Source: Paracoccaceae bacterium
Lineage (GTDB): Bacteria > Pseudomonadota > Alphaproteobacteria > Rhodobacterales > Rhodobacteraceae
Length of the DNA: 34,617 nt
Assembly: GCA_947453525.1 (NCBI GenBank)
Contig: CANGHD010000021.1
Span: forward strand, 1-34,617
Direction: 5' to 3'
Within the stretch, counting starts at the first letter, position 1. The number at the start of each line of letters is the position of its first letter. The notes below the pieces were generated by a model. That model was not told the DNA's origin. It saw only the letters and a program-made list of their open reading frames with translations, and made no database searches. Positions 8,323 through 16,732 of this stretch are shown piece by piece. The position numbers and the translations under genes are program-made.

Positions 8323-10176
8323 ATGCTGAAAATCGAGAACATCACCTATTCCGTCGAAGGCCGCCCCCTGTTCGAGGGCGCCTCCGCCACGATTCCCACC
8401 GGCCACAAGGTTGGCATCGTCGGGCGCAACGGCGCGGGCAAGACCACGCTGTTCCGGATCATCAAGGGCGAACTGGCGCTGGAGGGTGGCGCCATCTCGA
8501 TGCCCAACCGCGCCCGGATCGGCGGCGTTGCACAGGAAGTGCCGGGCTCGGATGTCTCGCTGATCGACACGGTTCTGTCCGCCGATACCGAACGCGCCGC
8601 CTTGATGCTGGAGGCCGAGACAGCCCATGACGCCAACCGCATCGCCGATATCCAGTCCCGCCTGAACGACATCGACGCCTGGAGCGCCGAGGCCCGCGCC
8701 GCCTCGATCCTGCGCGGCCTTGGCTTTGAACCCGAGGCGCAGCGGCGGCCTTGTTCGGATTTCTCCGGCGGCTGGCGGATGCGGGTGGCCTTGGCAGGGG
8801 TACTTTTCTCGCAGCCCGATTACCTCCTGCTCGACGAACCGACCAACTACCTCGACCTTGAGGGTGCCCTGTGGCTGGAAAGCTATCTGCAGAAATACCC
8901 CCACACTGTGATCATCATCAGCCACGACCGCGGCCTGCTAAACAGGGCCGTGGGCGCAATCCTGCACCTCGACAACAAGAAACTGACGCTGTGGAACGGC
9001 CCCTATGACCAGTTCGCCCGCCAACTGGCCGAACGCCGCGCCAATCAGGCTGCCGAGGCGCGCAAGCAGGACACCCGCCGCGCCCATCTGCAAAGCTTCG
9101 TCGACCGCTTCAAGGCCAAGGCCTCCAAGGCCGCGCAGGCCCAGTCGCGCGTCAAGATGCTGGAAAAGATGACGCTGATCACGCCGCCCGAAGAGGCCAA
9201 GGCCGTGGTCTTCACCTTCCCGGAACCCGAAGAACTCGCCCCGCCGATCATCAACATGGACGCCTGTGCGGTGGGCTATGGCGGGCCTCCGATCCTGAAA
9301 AAGCTGAACCTGCGGATCGATCAGGACGACCGGATTGCCCTTCTGGGGCGCAACGGTCAGGGCAAATCGACCCTGTCCAAGCTGCTGGCCGGCAAGCTGG
9401 AGGCGCAGGACGGCAAGATCACCCGCTCCTCCAAGCTGCGGATCGGCTACTTCGCCCAGCATCAGGTCGATGAACTGCACATCGACGAGACCCCCCTGCA
9501 GCACATCCAGCGCGTCAAGCCGCTGGAGCAGCAGGCGCGGCTCCGGGCGCGGCTTGCAGGCTTCGGCCTTGGCCCCGATCAGGCCGAAACCGCCGTGGGA
9601 CGCCTGTCAGGTGGCCAGAAAGCGCGCCTGTCGCTCTTGCTGGCGACCATTGAAGCCCCGCACCTTCTGATCCTCGACGAACCGACCAACCACCTGGACA
9701 TCGAAAGTCGCGAGGCTTTGGTGGAGGCCCTGACCCAGTACAAGGGCGCCGTCGTCCTCGTCAGCCACGACATGCACTTGCTTGGACTGGTGGCGGACCG
9801 CCTCTGGCTGGTCAAGAATGGCGCGGTCACCCCCTATACCGACGACCTTGAAGCCTATCGCAAGCAGCTTCTTGCGGGTGATGAAGGCGAAAAGACCGCC
9901 GCCAAACCGGTCGACAAGCCCAAGAAACTGTCGCGCGACGAAGTCGCGGCCCTGCGCACCGAGGTCCGCAAATGCGAAGAGCGCCTCGCCAAGCTCAACG
10001 ACATGCGCGACAAGCTGGCCAAGAAACTGGCCGACCCCGAACTGTACGAAGCCGCCCGCATTGGCGAGTTGGAAACCTGGAACAAGAAATACGCCGAGGT
10101 GATGGACGCCCTCGACCGTGCCGAAGCCATGTGGTTGCAGGCCTCCGAAAAGCTTGAGACGGCTCAGGCGGCGTGA
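8323..10176 (+). CDS. ABC-F family ATP-binding protein
   Basis: A soluble twin-ATPase of the ABC-F type, which acts at the ribosome rather than in membrane transport. It has two nucleotide-binding domains: Walker A GRNGAGKTT (near residue 35) and GRNGQGKST (near 345), signature motifs FSGGWRMR and LSGGQKARL, and Walker B LLLDEPTNYLD and LILDEPTNHLD. Between them is the charged linker characteristic of the family (AEARKQDTRRAHLQ), and the C-terminus is a lysine-rich coiled coil (about residues 545-615). No membrane segments. The ATG at 8323 (MLKIENITYS) gives 617 aa, typical for YheS/Uup-like members; the 80 extra residues of the ORF track are leader. I cannot tell housekeeping from antibiotic-protection type from sequence. 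Confidence 0.93.
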   Translation: MLKIENITYSVEGRPLFEGASATIPTGHKVGIVGRNGAGKTTLFRIIKGELALEGGAISMPNRARIGGVAQEVPGSDVSLIDTVLSADTERAALMLEAETAHDANRIADIQSRLNDIDAWSAEARAASILRGLGFEPEAQRRPCSDFSGGWRMRVALAGVLFSQPDYLLLDEPTNYLDLEGALWLESYLQKYPHTVIIISHDRGLLNRAVGAILHLDNKKLTLWNGPYDQFARQLAERRANQAAEARKQDTRRAHLQSFVDRFKAKASKAAQAQSRVKMLEKMTLITPPEEAKAVVFTFPEPEELAPPIINMDACAVGYGGPPILKKLNLRIDQDDRIALLGRNGQGKSTLSKLLAGKLEAQDGKITRSSKLRIGYFAQHQVDELHIDETPLQHIQRVKPLEQQARLRARLAGFGLGPDQAETAVGRLSGGQKARLSLLLATIEAPHLLILDEPTNHLDIESREALVEALTQYKGAVVLVSHDMHLLGLVADRLWLVKNGAVTPYTDDLEAYRKQLLAGDEGEKTAAKPVDKPKKLSRDEVAALRTEVRKCEERLAKLNDMRDKLAKKLADPELYEAARIGELETWNKKYAEVMDALDRAEAMWLQASEKLETAQAA

Positions 10177-10208
10177 GGGCGAGCCCGGGCGGTTCGGACC
10201 CCGCCCTC
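10175..10208. terminator. Hairpin between convergent genes
   Basis: GAGGGCG (10175-10181) pairs with CGCCCTC (10202-10208), with a further GGGCGG/CCGCCC possibility inside. It lies between the ABC-F stop and the convergent LprI-type gene. No T tract, so it is only a candidate terminator. Confidence 0.35.
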
Positions 10209-10229
10209 GGCTCGAAACCGGTCAGGGTG

Positions 10230-11378
10230 CTAGTTCGCCGGGCTCGGGATCAGCGTGTATCTGAGACTGCCGTTTTCAGCGGTGTCGACCCTGTAATTTT
10301 CGGTCACGCAGCCCGTGCCGTCGTCGGAATTTGACAGATATCCCGTCAGAGAAAATGGCGGAGTCCCATCCGCCGAATAGGTCTCCACCGAGGAATTGCA
10401 GGCGCCGTTCGAGTTATCCACCATGATCTGGCGCTGGGTCAGATTGAACGCAGTCAGCGAGTCGATTTTCGAAAACACCGCTGGATTTGCCGTGCCATAG
10501 CGCAGGTCGATGCCCGAGACGCCCGCCCCCGACGGGTCCTCGTCTGGCGCCAGCCAGTAGACTGAATACGTGTTGCCGCCGCGTTGGCCCGCGCCTTTGT
10601 GGGCAATCACCACCTCCGGGTTTCCGTCAAAGTCGAGATCCTGCAGATCGATGGGACTCTCTCCAAGGGAAAGACAGGTGTCGTTGGACTCCCAACACTT
10701 TCCCTGCACAGCCCTGTCCTGGTCCGAGTAGGGCAGGTGCAGCAGGTCTTGCGCGGTCGGGACCGGGATTTCCCCCGTGCCGCTTCCCGCAAAGGCTGGA
10801 TCCAACAAGGACACCGCATTTTCGGACACTTCGATGATCTTGCCCGAGGCCAAGTCACGCAATCGGAAAAGCGCGGGGCCGCTTGGGACCGACTCTTCTG
10901 ACGCGTGGGGAAACCAGAGCCCGGAAATCTGATACCCCCCGATCGGGTTGTCGAATTGGAAGGGGACAGGATCCGTTCCTGCCGGAAGCGGTATCTCTTC
11001 CGAACCGTCTGCCGCCCCAAGCGCGGCCATACGGTCCTGATAGGCGGTCTGGATGCAGTCCAGATCGGCCCTGCAGGCATTGCGCTTGGCGAGGAAGCGC
11101 CGTTGGGCTTTTCTGATCTGCGCATGACCGGCCGCATCGGCCGACCCAAGAGCTTGCTGATAGGCGCCATCCAGTGCGACGTCGGCCCTCGAAAGCGCGG
11201 GATCATCGCAGATGGCGCGCTCGGTCGCAGACAGGGCACCGGAACAGTCAAACGCCGGACCCTCCGTCGTTTGTCCATGGGCGGATGTCGCGGCCATGGC
11301 CAGCACCACGACGGTCGCGCGGACCGCGGCAGAGAGCCTTTGTCTGGGTCTTTTGATCAGTCTGCGGTGAACGGGCAA
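10230..11378 (-). CDS. Secreted LprI-domain protein with XAC2610-like C-terminal domain
   Basis: A predicted periplasmic protein of 382 aa. The N-terminus is a Sec signal peptide (basic stretch KRPRQR, hydrophobic ATVVVLAMAATSAHG, cleavage likely after AHG). Residues about 38-110 match the LprI/DUF1311 family: FDCSGALSATERAICDDPAL, then repeated CRADLDCIQ-type cysteines. LprI of Mycobacterium is a lysozyme inhibitor. The rest is beta-rich and contains QDLDFDGNPEVVIAHKGAG and GGNTYSVYW, resembling FG-GAP/XAC2610-type domains; that second assignment is tentative. The start is TTG, with AAGG just upstream; no ATG is available before the signal peptide. A role in protecting peptidoglycan from lysozymes is inference. 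It converges on the ABC-F gene. Confidence 0.75.
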   Translation of the reverse strand: MPVHRRLIKRPRQRLSAAVRATVVVLAMAATSAHGQTTEGPAFDCSGALSATERAICDDPALSRADVALDGAYQQALGSADAAGHAQIRKAQRRFLAKRNACRADLDCIQTAYQDRMAALGAADGSEEIPLPAGTDPVPFQFDNPIGGYQISGLWFPHASEESVPSGPALFRLRDLASGKIIEVSENAVSLLDPAFAGSGTGEIPVPTAQDLLHLPYSDQDRAVQGKCWESNDTCLSLGESPIDLQDLDFDGNPEVVIAHKGAGQRGGNTYSVYWLAPDEDPSGAGVSGIDLRYGTANPAVFSKIDSLTAFNLTQRQIMVDNSNGACNSSVETYSADGTPPFSLTGYLSNSDDGTGCVTENYRVDTAENGSLRYTLIPSPAN

Positions 11379-11531
11379 AGCCTTGAGTCCCTCATGCGGA
11401 AAACTGTTTCAACAGGTCGCCGGATTTCGGGCCTTCGTCAAGCCTCGCCCTGTGGTCCCGTCTCGCGCCCGTCGCTGCCCCCGTCACGGTCTGGGATTGA
11501 CCACAGCCGTCAAACCCGAAACTGTGCTGCC

Positions 11532-12173
11532 ATGAGCCCCTTCCTGATCACCGCCTTTGCGACCCTGTTCGTCGTCATCGACCCGCCCGGGTTGGTGCCG
11601 ATGTATATTGCGCTGACGCAAGGCATGGAGCCGTCGCGGCGGACCGCCATGGCGCGGCGGGCCTGTATCATTGCCTTTGTTCTGCTGACGCTCTTCGGGC
11701 TGTTCGGCGAGGTCTTGCTGACCTTCATCGGCATCTCCATGCCTGCCTTCCGGATCGCGGGCGGCCTGCTGTTGTTTCTGACCGCCATCGACATGTTGTT
11801 CGAGCGTCGCACCAAGCAGCGCGAGGGCGAACATGCCGATCCTGATCATGACCCCTCGGTCTTCCCTCTGGCGACGCCGCTGATCGCCGGGCCGGGGGCG
11901 ATTGCCTCGATGATCCTCCTGATGGGGCAAGCCGGGCCGCGCTGGGTGGCCAAGCTGGAGGTTCTGGGGCTGCTGGGTGGCATGATCGCCATAACCTTCC
12001 TGTTTCTGCTGGCCGCACCCCCGATTGAAAAGCTGCTGGGCCGGACCGGGACGATCGTGATCACCCGGCTTCTGGGGATGCTGCTGGCCGCCTTGGCGGC
12101 GCAGTTCGTGATCGACGGAATCAAGGGCGCGGGCCTGATGCATTTCGGGCTGGTGAGCAATGCCGGACGATAA
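11532..12173 (+). CDS. MarC-family integral membrane protein
   Basis: A 213 aa inner-membrane protein with about six hydrophobic segments. The opening FLITAFATLFVVIDPPGLVPMYIAL with its VIDP motif, the central TPLIAGPGAI, and the C-terminal ITRLLGMLLAALAAQFVIDG are characteristic of the MarC/YchE family (sometimes called NAAT transporters). Function in the family is unsettled; the old link to multiple antibiotic resistance has not held up. The ATG at 11532 is chosen because the family begins at this hydrophobic stretch; the long upstream extension in the ORF track is antisense to the LprI-type gene. Its stop overlaps the start of the protease gene by 14 nt, implying translational coupling. 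Confidence 0.9.
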   Translation: MSPFLITAFATLFVVIDPPGLVPMYIALTQGMEPSRRTAMARRACIIAFVLLTLFGLFGEVLLTFIGISMPAFRIAGGLLLFLTAIDMLFERRTKQREGEHADPDHDPSVFPLATPLIAGPGAIASMILLMGQAGPRWVAKLEVLGLLGGMIAITFLFLLAAPPIEKLLGRTGTIVITRLLGMLLAALAAQFVIDGIKGAGLMHFGLVSNAGR

Positions 12174-12732
12174 CACGATGCGGCTGGTCTATGTCGGGCT
12201 GCTGGTCCTGGCCCTGTCCGGCTGGGGCCTTCTGGAGTTGCGCCGGAACTTTGGCCGGACGCTGAAGATGGTCGCGGCTTGGGTGATGATCCTTGTCGGC
12301 CTGATGGCGGTCTATGGCCTGTGGGGCGACATGCAGCGCGGCATGCGGCCCGCGCAAACTGAGGGCACGGCTGAGGTGACCCTGCCCCGCGCGCAGGACG
12401 GCCATTATTACGCGCAGGTCGCGGTGGGCGGCACGGTGCTGACCTTCATGGTCGACACCGGCGCATCCGATGTGGTGCTGACGCCGTCGGACGCGCGCAA
12501 GGTGGGAATCGCGCCGGGATCGCTGGTCTATATCGGGCAGGCCGCCACCGCCAATGGCATGGTGCGCACGGCACAGGTGACCCTGCCCAATGTCAGCTTT
12601 GGCCCCTTCCAGGACGAGACCTTGCACGCCTCGGTCAACGAGGCGCCGATGGACATCTCCTTGCTGGGCATGTCCTATCTGGGACAGTTCCAGATCACGA
12701 TCGCCGGAAATCAGATGGTCCTGCGCCGGTAA
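12160..12732 (+). CDS. Membrane-anchored retropepsin-like aspartic protease
   Basis: A 190 aa protein with two N-terminal hydrophobic segments (LVYVGLLVLALSGWGLL and MVAAWVMILVGLMAVYGLW) and a C-terminal single-domain aspartic protease fold. The catalytic signature is FMVDTGASDVVLT near residue 100; QDGHYYAQVAVGG and ISLLGMSYLGQFQI are the flanking strands of the TIGR02281 clan AA family. Such proteases act as dimers, as retroviral ones do; substrates in bacteria are mostly unknown. The ATG at 12160 lies inside the end of marC; an ATG at 12178 in frame is an alternative. Co-transcription with marC is likely. Confidence 0.9.
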   Translation: MPDDNTMRLVYVGLLVLALSGWGLLELRRNFGRTLKMVAAWVMILVGLMAVYGLWGDMQRGMRPAQTEGTAEVTLPRAQDGHYYAQVAVGGTVLTFMVDTGASDVVLTPSDARKVGIAPGSLVYIGQAATANGMVRTAQVTLPNVSFGPFQDETLHASVNEAPMDISLLGMSYLGQFQITIAGNQMVLRR

Positions 12733-12783
12733 GGGTCGATCCGTTTCGATGGGCAACCAGCCGGGGAGCCGAAGACAATCGTG

Positions 12784-13518
12784 TCAGGGCGTCAGCAGCC
12801 AATCCCGCACCGAGGCCAGCACGGGCCGGAAATAGGCGATGATCCTTCCTTCGGGCGCGGCGGAAGCCGCCTCGGCCCAGGGTGCCACGCCATGCAGGGT
12901 CAGGCGGTGCAGCAGGGTCGCCTCGCCGGGACGGGTGGGCAGTTCGACACGGGCGCAGGTGTCGAAAACCTGACGGCGGGCTCCGGTATAGGCATCGGTG
13001 AGGTCGATCTCGCCCCAGGTCGCGGCGGGATGCGGCGACAGGGCGGCCAGCAAAGCGCCACGCAAAACCTCATGGCTGCCCTGCCACGCGACCAGTGGAG
13101 AGCCGCCGCTTTGGTTCAGCGCAACCCCCAGAATCCAGCCATGAGGCTCTTTCACCATGCGCTGGCGGTCGGGGCCCACCGGCAGCAGACCGTCCAGATG
13201 CGCGGCATCGCGGTTGCGGCGGAACGCGAAGGCCTGCGCGGATTCGTCTGGTGACGGTTGCGGATAGCCGGGAAAGACCGTGGAAAGCTGCGCCCGGTGC
13301 AGGGGTTCGGGTGTCAGTCCCAGATCGGCCCACGGCAGGTCCACACCCCCTATGCGGCCCGCAGAATCATTGGGCAGCAGGTCCAGCCCCACGGCCCATG
13401 TCCCGCCACAGCGCAAAGGCTCGTCTGACGCCGTAAGGGCGGCCCGAGCCTGCGGCAGGGCTGCGGCAGCCCAGGCGGCAAGCTGCACCGAGGGCCCTAT
13501 GCGGCGCCAGCCCGTCAC
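12784..13518 (-). CDS. PhyH-like 2-oxoglutarate/Fe(II) oxygenase, putative
   Basis: A 244 aa protein translated from the GTG at 13518 (VTGWRRIGPS). The ORF track shows it as the tail of a longer ORF antisense-like to the exporter; codon use and overlap support the shorter form. It carries the pattern of phytanoyl-CoA-dioxygenase-type enzymes: an H-x-D in RRNRDAAHLDGLLP, the strand-turn SPLVAWQGSHEVL, and a distal His and Arg in LLHRLTLHGVAPW and RIIAYFRP, the usual second iron ligand and 2-oxoglutarate-binding position. Substrate unknown. Its GTG overlaps the TauE-type stop by 4 nt (GTGA), so the two are coupled. The family call is by motif only. Confidence 0.65.
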   Translation of the reverse strand: MTGWRRIGPSVQLAAWAAAALPQARAALTASDEPLRCGGTWAVGLDLLPNDSAGRIGGVDLPWADLGLTPEPLHRAQLSTVFPGYPQPSPDESAQAFAFRRNRDAAHLDGLLPVGPDRQRMVKEPHGWILGVALNQSGGSPLVAWQGSHEVLRGALLAALSPHPAATWGEIDLTDAYTGARRQVFDTCARVELPTRPGEATLLHRLTLHGVAPWAEAASAAPEGRIIAYFRPVLASVRDWLLTP

Positions 13519-14330
13519 CAGCCGACCGCCTTCCTCAGCATGTTGGCGCCCACGATGGTGATGAAGATCGCAAAGGCCCGCTTCAAGGGCTTGGGGTCCA
13601 TCGCATGGGCTAGCCTTACGCCGTAAGGTGTCGTCAGCAGGGTCATGGGGATGATCACGAGAAAGGCCGGAATACTCACCGCGCCCACCGACAAGGGCGG
13701 CGCGTCCGGCACTGACAGGAACAGAAAGCCGATCAGCGACGGCACCGAGATCAGCACGCCAAAGCCCGAGGCCGTCGCCACCGCCCGATGGATCGGCAGG
13801 CCATAAAGCGTCATCAGCGGCACGCCGAAGGTGCCTCCTCCGATGCCCATCAGGGTCGAGAAGAAGGCCAGCACGGTGGCTTCCACCCCGCGCACCGGGT
13901 TCTGCGGCATCTGGGCGGCCAGCCGCCACTCGGCGCGGCCAAAGGCCATGTAGAGCCCGGCAATCATCGCCAAAGCCCCGAAGATCGCCTTCAGCGCCGT
14001 GGTCGACAGGTAATACGCTGCCACCACCCCAAGCATTGAGCCCAAGACCAAAAACGGCGCCCAGCTTTTCAGAATGCCCCAGTCCACCGCACCCTTCTTG
14101 TTGTGCAACAGGACCGAACGGACCGAGGTCACGACGATCGTTGCCGCCGAAGTGCCGATGCAGACCTGCATCAGGTGGTCCGAGGCAAAGCCCAACTGGC
14201 CGAACAGGTAAAAGAACGCGGGCACCAGCACGATGCCGCCGCCCACCCCCAACAGGCCCGCGATGACCCCGGTGGCCGCCCCGATTGCCAGCAACAGCGC
14301 CAGCATCGGCAGGAAAGTCGCATAGTCCAT
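13515..14330 (-). CDS. TauE/SafE-family sulfite/organosulfur exporter
   Basis: A 271 aa inner-membrane protein with about eight hydrophobic segments arranged as two repeats. The family hallmark is glycine-rich: GVIAGLLGVGGGIVLVPAF in the first half and FFSTLMGIGGGTFGVPLMTL in the second. Family members export sulfite, sulfoacetate and related anions after taurine or sulfonate breakdown, but many paralogues have unknown cargo. The ATG at 14330 gives a clean N-terminus. The gene overlaps the PhyH-like oxygenase by 4 nt and is divergent from the Bcr/CflA pump. Sulfonate dioxygenases (TauD) belong to the same oxygenase superfamily, so a sulfur-related pair is conceivable but unproven. Confidence 0.9.
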   Translation of the reverse strand: MDYATFLPMLALLLAIGAATGVIAGLLGVGGGIVLVPAFFYLFGQLGFASDHLMQVCIGTSAATIVVTSVRSVLLHNKKGAVDWGILKSWAPFLVLGSMLGVVAAYYLSTTALKAIFGALAMIAGLYMAFGRAEWRLAAQMPQNPVRGVEATVLAFFSTLMGIGGGTFGVPLMTLYGLPIHRAVATASGFGVLISVPSLIGFLFLSVPDAPPLSVGAVSIPAFLVIIPMTLLTTPYGVRLAHAMDPKPLKRAFAIFITIVGANMLRKAVGW

Positions 14331-14459
14331 CGTCGCCCCGCCCCAAATTTCGCAAATTTTCTCCAGACTAGCCGTGCCGCGGCAGAAGGACCAGAGCGTG
14401 GGTTGCCCTGCCCCACCTCAGGCGCTACCTGTGCCTTCATCCGCGCGAAAGGTTGATCC

Positions 14460-15659
14460 ATGTCCGGCTCTCTGGCCCGCCCTGCCCTGATTCTGGGGCT
14501 TCTCTCCTGCATCGGTCCTTTTGCGATCGACATGTATCTGCCTGCGATGCCGGTGATCGGCGACAGCCTTGGTGTCTCGCCGATGATCATGCAAAGCACG
14601 ATCACCGCCTATTTCGCGTCCTTCGGCATCGCGCAGATGTTCTACGGGCCCTGGGCTGACCAATCGGGCCGCAAGCTGCCGCTCTATGCCGGGATCGGCA
14701 TGTTCATCCTCGGCACGATCCTGTGCATGACGGCCACCTCGGCCACCGGCCTGATCGCCGGCCGCTTCGTGCAAGGCATGGGCGGGGCGGCCTTGGGCGT
14801 CGTCCCCCGTGCGATCGTGCGGGACATGATGACCGGGGCCGAGGCGACCAACATGATGGCCAAGATCATGCTGACCTTCTCGGTTTCGCCCATGCTGGCC
14901 CCCCTCGTGGGCACGGCGCTGATGGTCATCACCGGCTGGCGCGGGATTTTCGCAACCCTTCTGGTGGCAGCGCTGGCCAGCCTCGCCCTTCTGGCCTGGG
15001 CGCAGCCCGAGACCCTCGCCCCGGAAAACCGACGTCCCTTCAAGATGAGTTTCCTGCTGAAAGGCTGTGCCGAGTTGTTCGTCGACAAGACCTTCCTTCT
15101 GCTGACCTTCATCGGCGCTTTCGGCTTTGGCAGCTTCTTCATTTTCCTCGCTTCGGCGTCCTACGTCTACCAGCAGGGTTTCGGCCTCTCCTCGACCGGC
15201 TTCTCGCTGGCCTTCGCCGTCAATGCGATTGCCTTCATCGGGGCAAGCCAGGGGGCCAGCCGCGCCACGGTGCGCTTTGGCAACATGCCGGTGCTGATCT
15301 GGGCCAGCACGGGGTTTGCGCTGGCGACCGGAGGGCTCTTCGTGCTGGCGCTGATGGGTCTTGTTAACCTCTGGGTCTGCATGGTCGGTCTGGCGTTGGG
15401 CAATGCCTGCCTCGGCCTGATCGTGCCGGCCACGATGGTCATGGCGCTGGATGATCAGGGCGACAAGGCGGGACTGGCCTCCTCGCTCGGCGGCACGCTG
15501 CAGATGCTGGCGGGCGGCGTGATGGTCGTGGCGCTTGGACCATGGTTGGGCGCCAGCCCGACGCCGATGATCGGCGGCATCGCCTTTGCCGCGCTTGTCA
15601 CGCTGATCCTGACGCTGCTGGTCCCGAAACCTCAGGCGGCCGAGCGCACCCCGGCCTGA
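14460..15659 (+). CDS. Bcr/CflA-family multidrug efflux MFS transporter
   Basis: A 399 aa drug:proton antiporter of the major facilitator superfamily with 12 predicted helices. Family features are the first helix with IGPFAIDMYLPAMPVIGDSL, motif A-like GPWADQSGRKLPL between helices 2 and 3, and RFVQGMGGAALGVVPRAIVRDM in helix 4-5, all typical of the Bcr/CflA branch (bicyclomycin, chloramphenicol, sulfonamide export). The ATG has AAAGG about 7 nt upstream. Its 3' end overlaps the convergent dusA gene by 28 bases. No regulator sits beside it. Confidence 0.93.
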   Translation: MSGSLARPALILGLLSCIGPFAIDMYLPAMPVIGDSLGVSPMIMQSTITAYFASFGIAQMFYGPWADQSGRKLPLYAGIGMFILGTILCMTATSATGLIAGRFVQGMGGAALGVVPRAIVRDMMTGAEATNMMAKIMLTFSVSPMLAPLVGTALMVITGWRGIFATLLVAALASLALLAWAQPETLAPENRRPFKMSFLLKGCAELFVDKTFLLLTFIGAFGFGSFFIFLASASYVYQQGFGLSSTGFSLAFAVNAIAFIGASQGASRATVRFGNMPVLIWASTGFALATGGLFVLALMGLVNLWVCMVGLALGNACLGLIVPATMVMALDDQGDKAGLASSLGGTLQMLAGGVMVVALGPWLGASPTPMIGGIAFAALVTLILTLLVPKPQAAERTPA

Positions 15660-16681
15660 ACCTGCGCCAAGGCCTCCAGCACCAGATCCGTCCCGGCCCC
15701 GGGGCGGTTCGCGCCTTCCGACAGCACGCGCCGCCAGCCCCGCGCCCCCGGACGCCCGGTGAACAGACCCAGCATGTGCCGGGTGATCTGATGCAGCCGC
15801 CCGCCCTGCGCCAGATGCGCCTCGACGTAAGGCAGCATGGCGGTGACGACCCCAAAAGCATCGGGCGCGAAGTCCTCGCCCCACAAGGCATCCGCCCCGA
15901 TCAGGACCGAGGCCGGATCATGGTAAGCCGCCCGCCCGATCATCACCCCGTCAAGCCCCTGATCCAGCAGAGCCTGCACCTGCGCCAGGGCTGTCACCCC
16001 GCCGTTCAGGCAGATCGTCAGTTCCGGAAACTGCCGCTTCATTGTCAGCACCAAAGCGTAATCCAGCGGCGGTATTTCCCGGTTTTCCTTGGGCGATAGC
16101 CCCTGCAACCACGCCTTGCGGGCGTGGATGATGAAATGGCGCACGCCCGCGCTGGCCACGGTTTCCAGAAACCGCGGCAGCACTTCGGCGGGGTCTTGAT
16201 CATCCACCCCGATCCGGCATTTCACTGTGACCGGAGCCGCAGTCTCGCCCTGCATCGCCGCAACGCATTCGGCCACCAAGGCGGGCCGCTCCATAAGCAC
16301 CGCGCCAAAGCACCCCGACTGCACCCTGTCCGAGGGGCAACCGCAGTTGAGGTTGACCTCGTCATAGCCGTAAGGCCCCGAGGCCTTGACCGCCGCCGCC
16401 AATTCCGCAGGAACAGACCCACCAAGCTGCAGCGCCAACGGATGCTCCCCATCCGAAAACCCCAGCAACCGCTCCCGGTCGCCATGCACCACGGCGGGCG
16501 CGGTGACCATCTCGGTGTAAAGCATCGCCCGCCGGGTCATATGCCGGTGAAATACCCGGCAATGGCGATCGGTCCAGTCCATCATCGGGGCGACGCTGAG
16601 GCGGTGTGGCCCGAGGGGCTGGACCGCTGGCCGCGGTGGCAGGGGAGTGTCGCCCGTCACGTCTGGAATTCCTTGCGGCAT
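15632..16681 (-). CDS. dusA: tRNA-dihydrouridine(20/20a) synthase
   Basis: An FMN- and NADPH-dependent enzyme that reduces uridine 20/20a in the tRNA D-loop. The 349 aa protein has the Dus TIM barrel: LSVAPMMDWTDRHCR at the N-terminus, the active-site LNCGCPSDRVQSGCFGA with catalytic cysteine, VKCRIGVDD, HARKAWLQGLSPKENR, and GVMIGRAAYHDP. The LSPKENR and RVQSGCFGA segments mark it as DusA rather than DusB/C. The ATG at 16681 leaves a 25-residue proline-rich lead-in; GTG or internal ATG starts are possible. Its tail overlaps the Bcr/CflA gene by 28 bases, and it lies 51 bases downstream of the outer-membrane efflux gene. Confidence 0.95.
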   Translation of the reverse strand: MPQGIPDVTGDTPLPPRPAVQPLGPHRLSVAPMMDWTDRHCRVFHRHMTRRAMLYTEMVTAPAVVHGDRERLLGFSDGEHPLALQLGGSVPAELAAAVKASGPYGYDEVNLNCGCPSDRVQSGCFGAVLMERPALVAECVAAMQGETAAPVTVKCRIGVDDQDPAEVLPRFLETVASAGVRHFIIHARKAWLQGLSPKENREIPPLDYALVLTMKRQFPELTICLNGGVTALAQVQALLDQGLDGVMIGRAAYHDPASVLIGADALWGEDFAPDAFGVVTAMLPYVEAHLAQGGRLHQITRHMLGLFTGRPGARGWRRVLSEGANRPGAGTDLVLEALAQVQAGVRSAA

Positions 16682-16732
16682 CAGCGCCGGCGGATCCCAT
16701 AGCGCAAAACGCCTGCCACGTCCAGAAAGCGG

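Noticed and set aside
11484-12176. Minus-strand ORF of 230 aa
   Set aside because: Antisense to marC; composition (Q, H, P, R-rich) is typical of a GC-rich shadow frame.
14418-15884. 488 aa minus-strand ORF
   Set aside because: Antisense to the Bcr/CflA transporter; Gly/His/Arg-rich low-complexity sequence.
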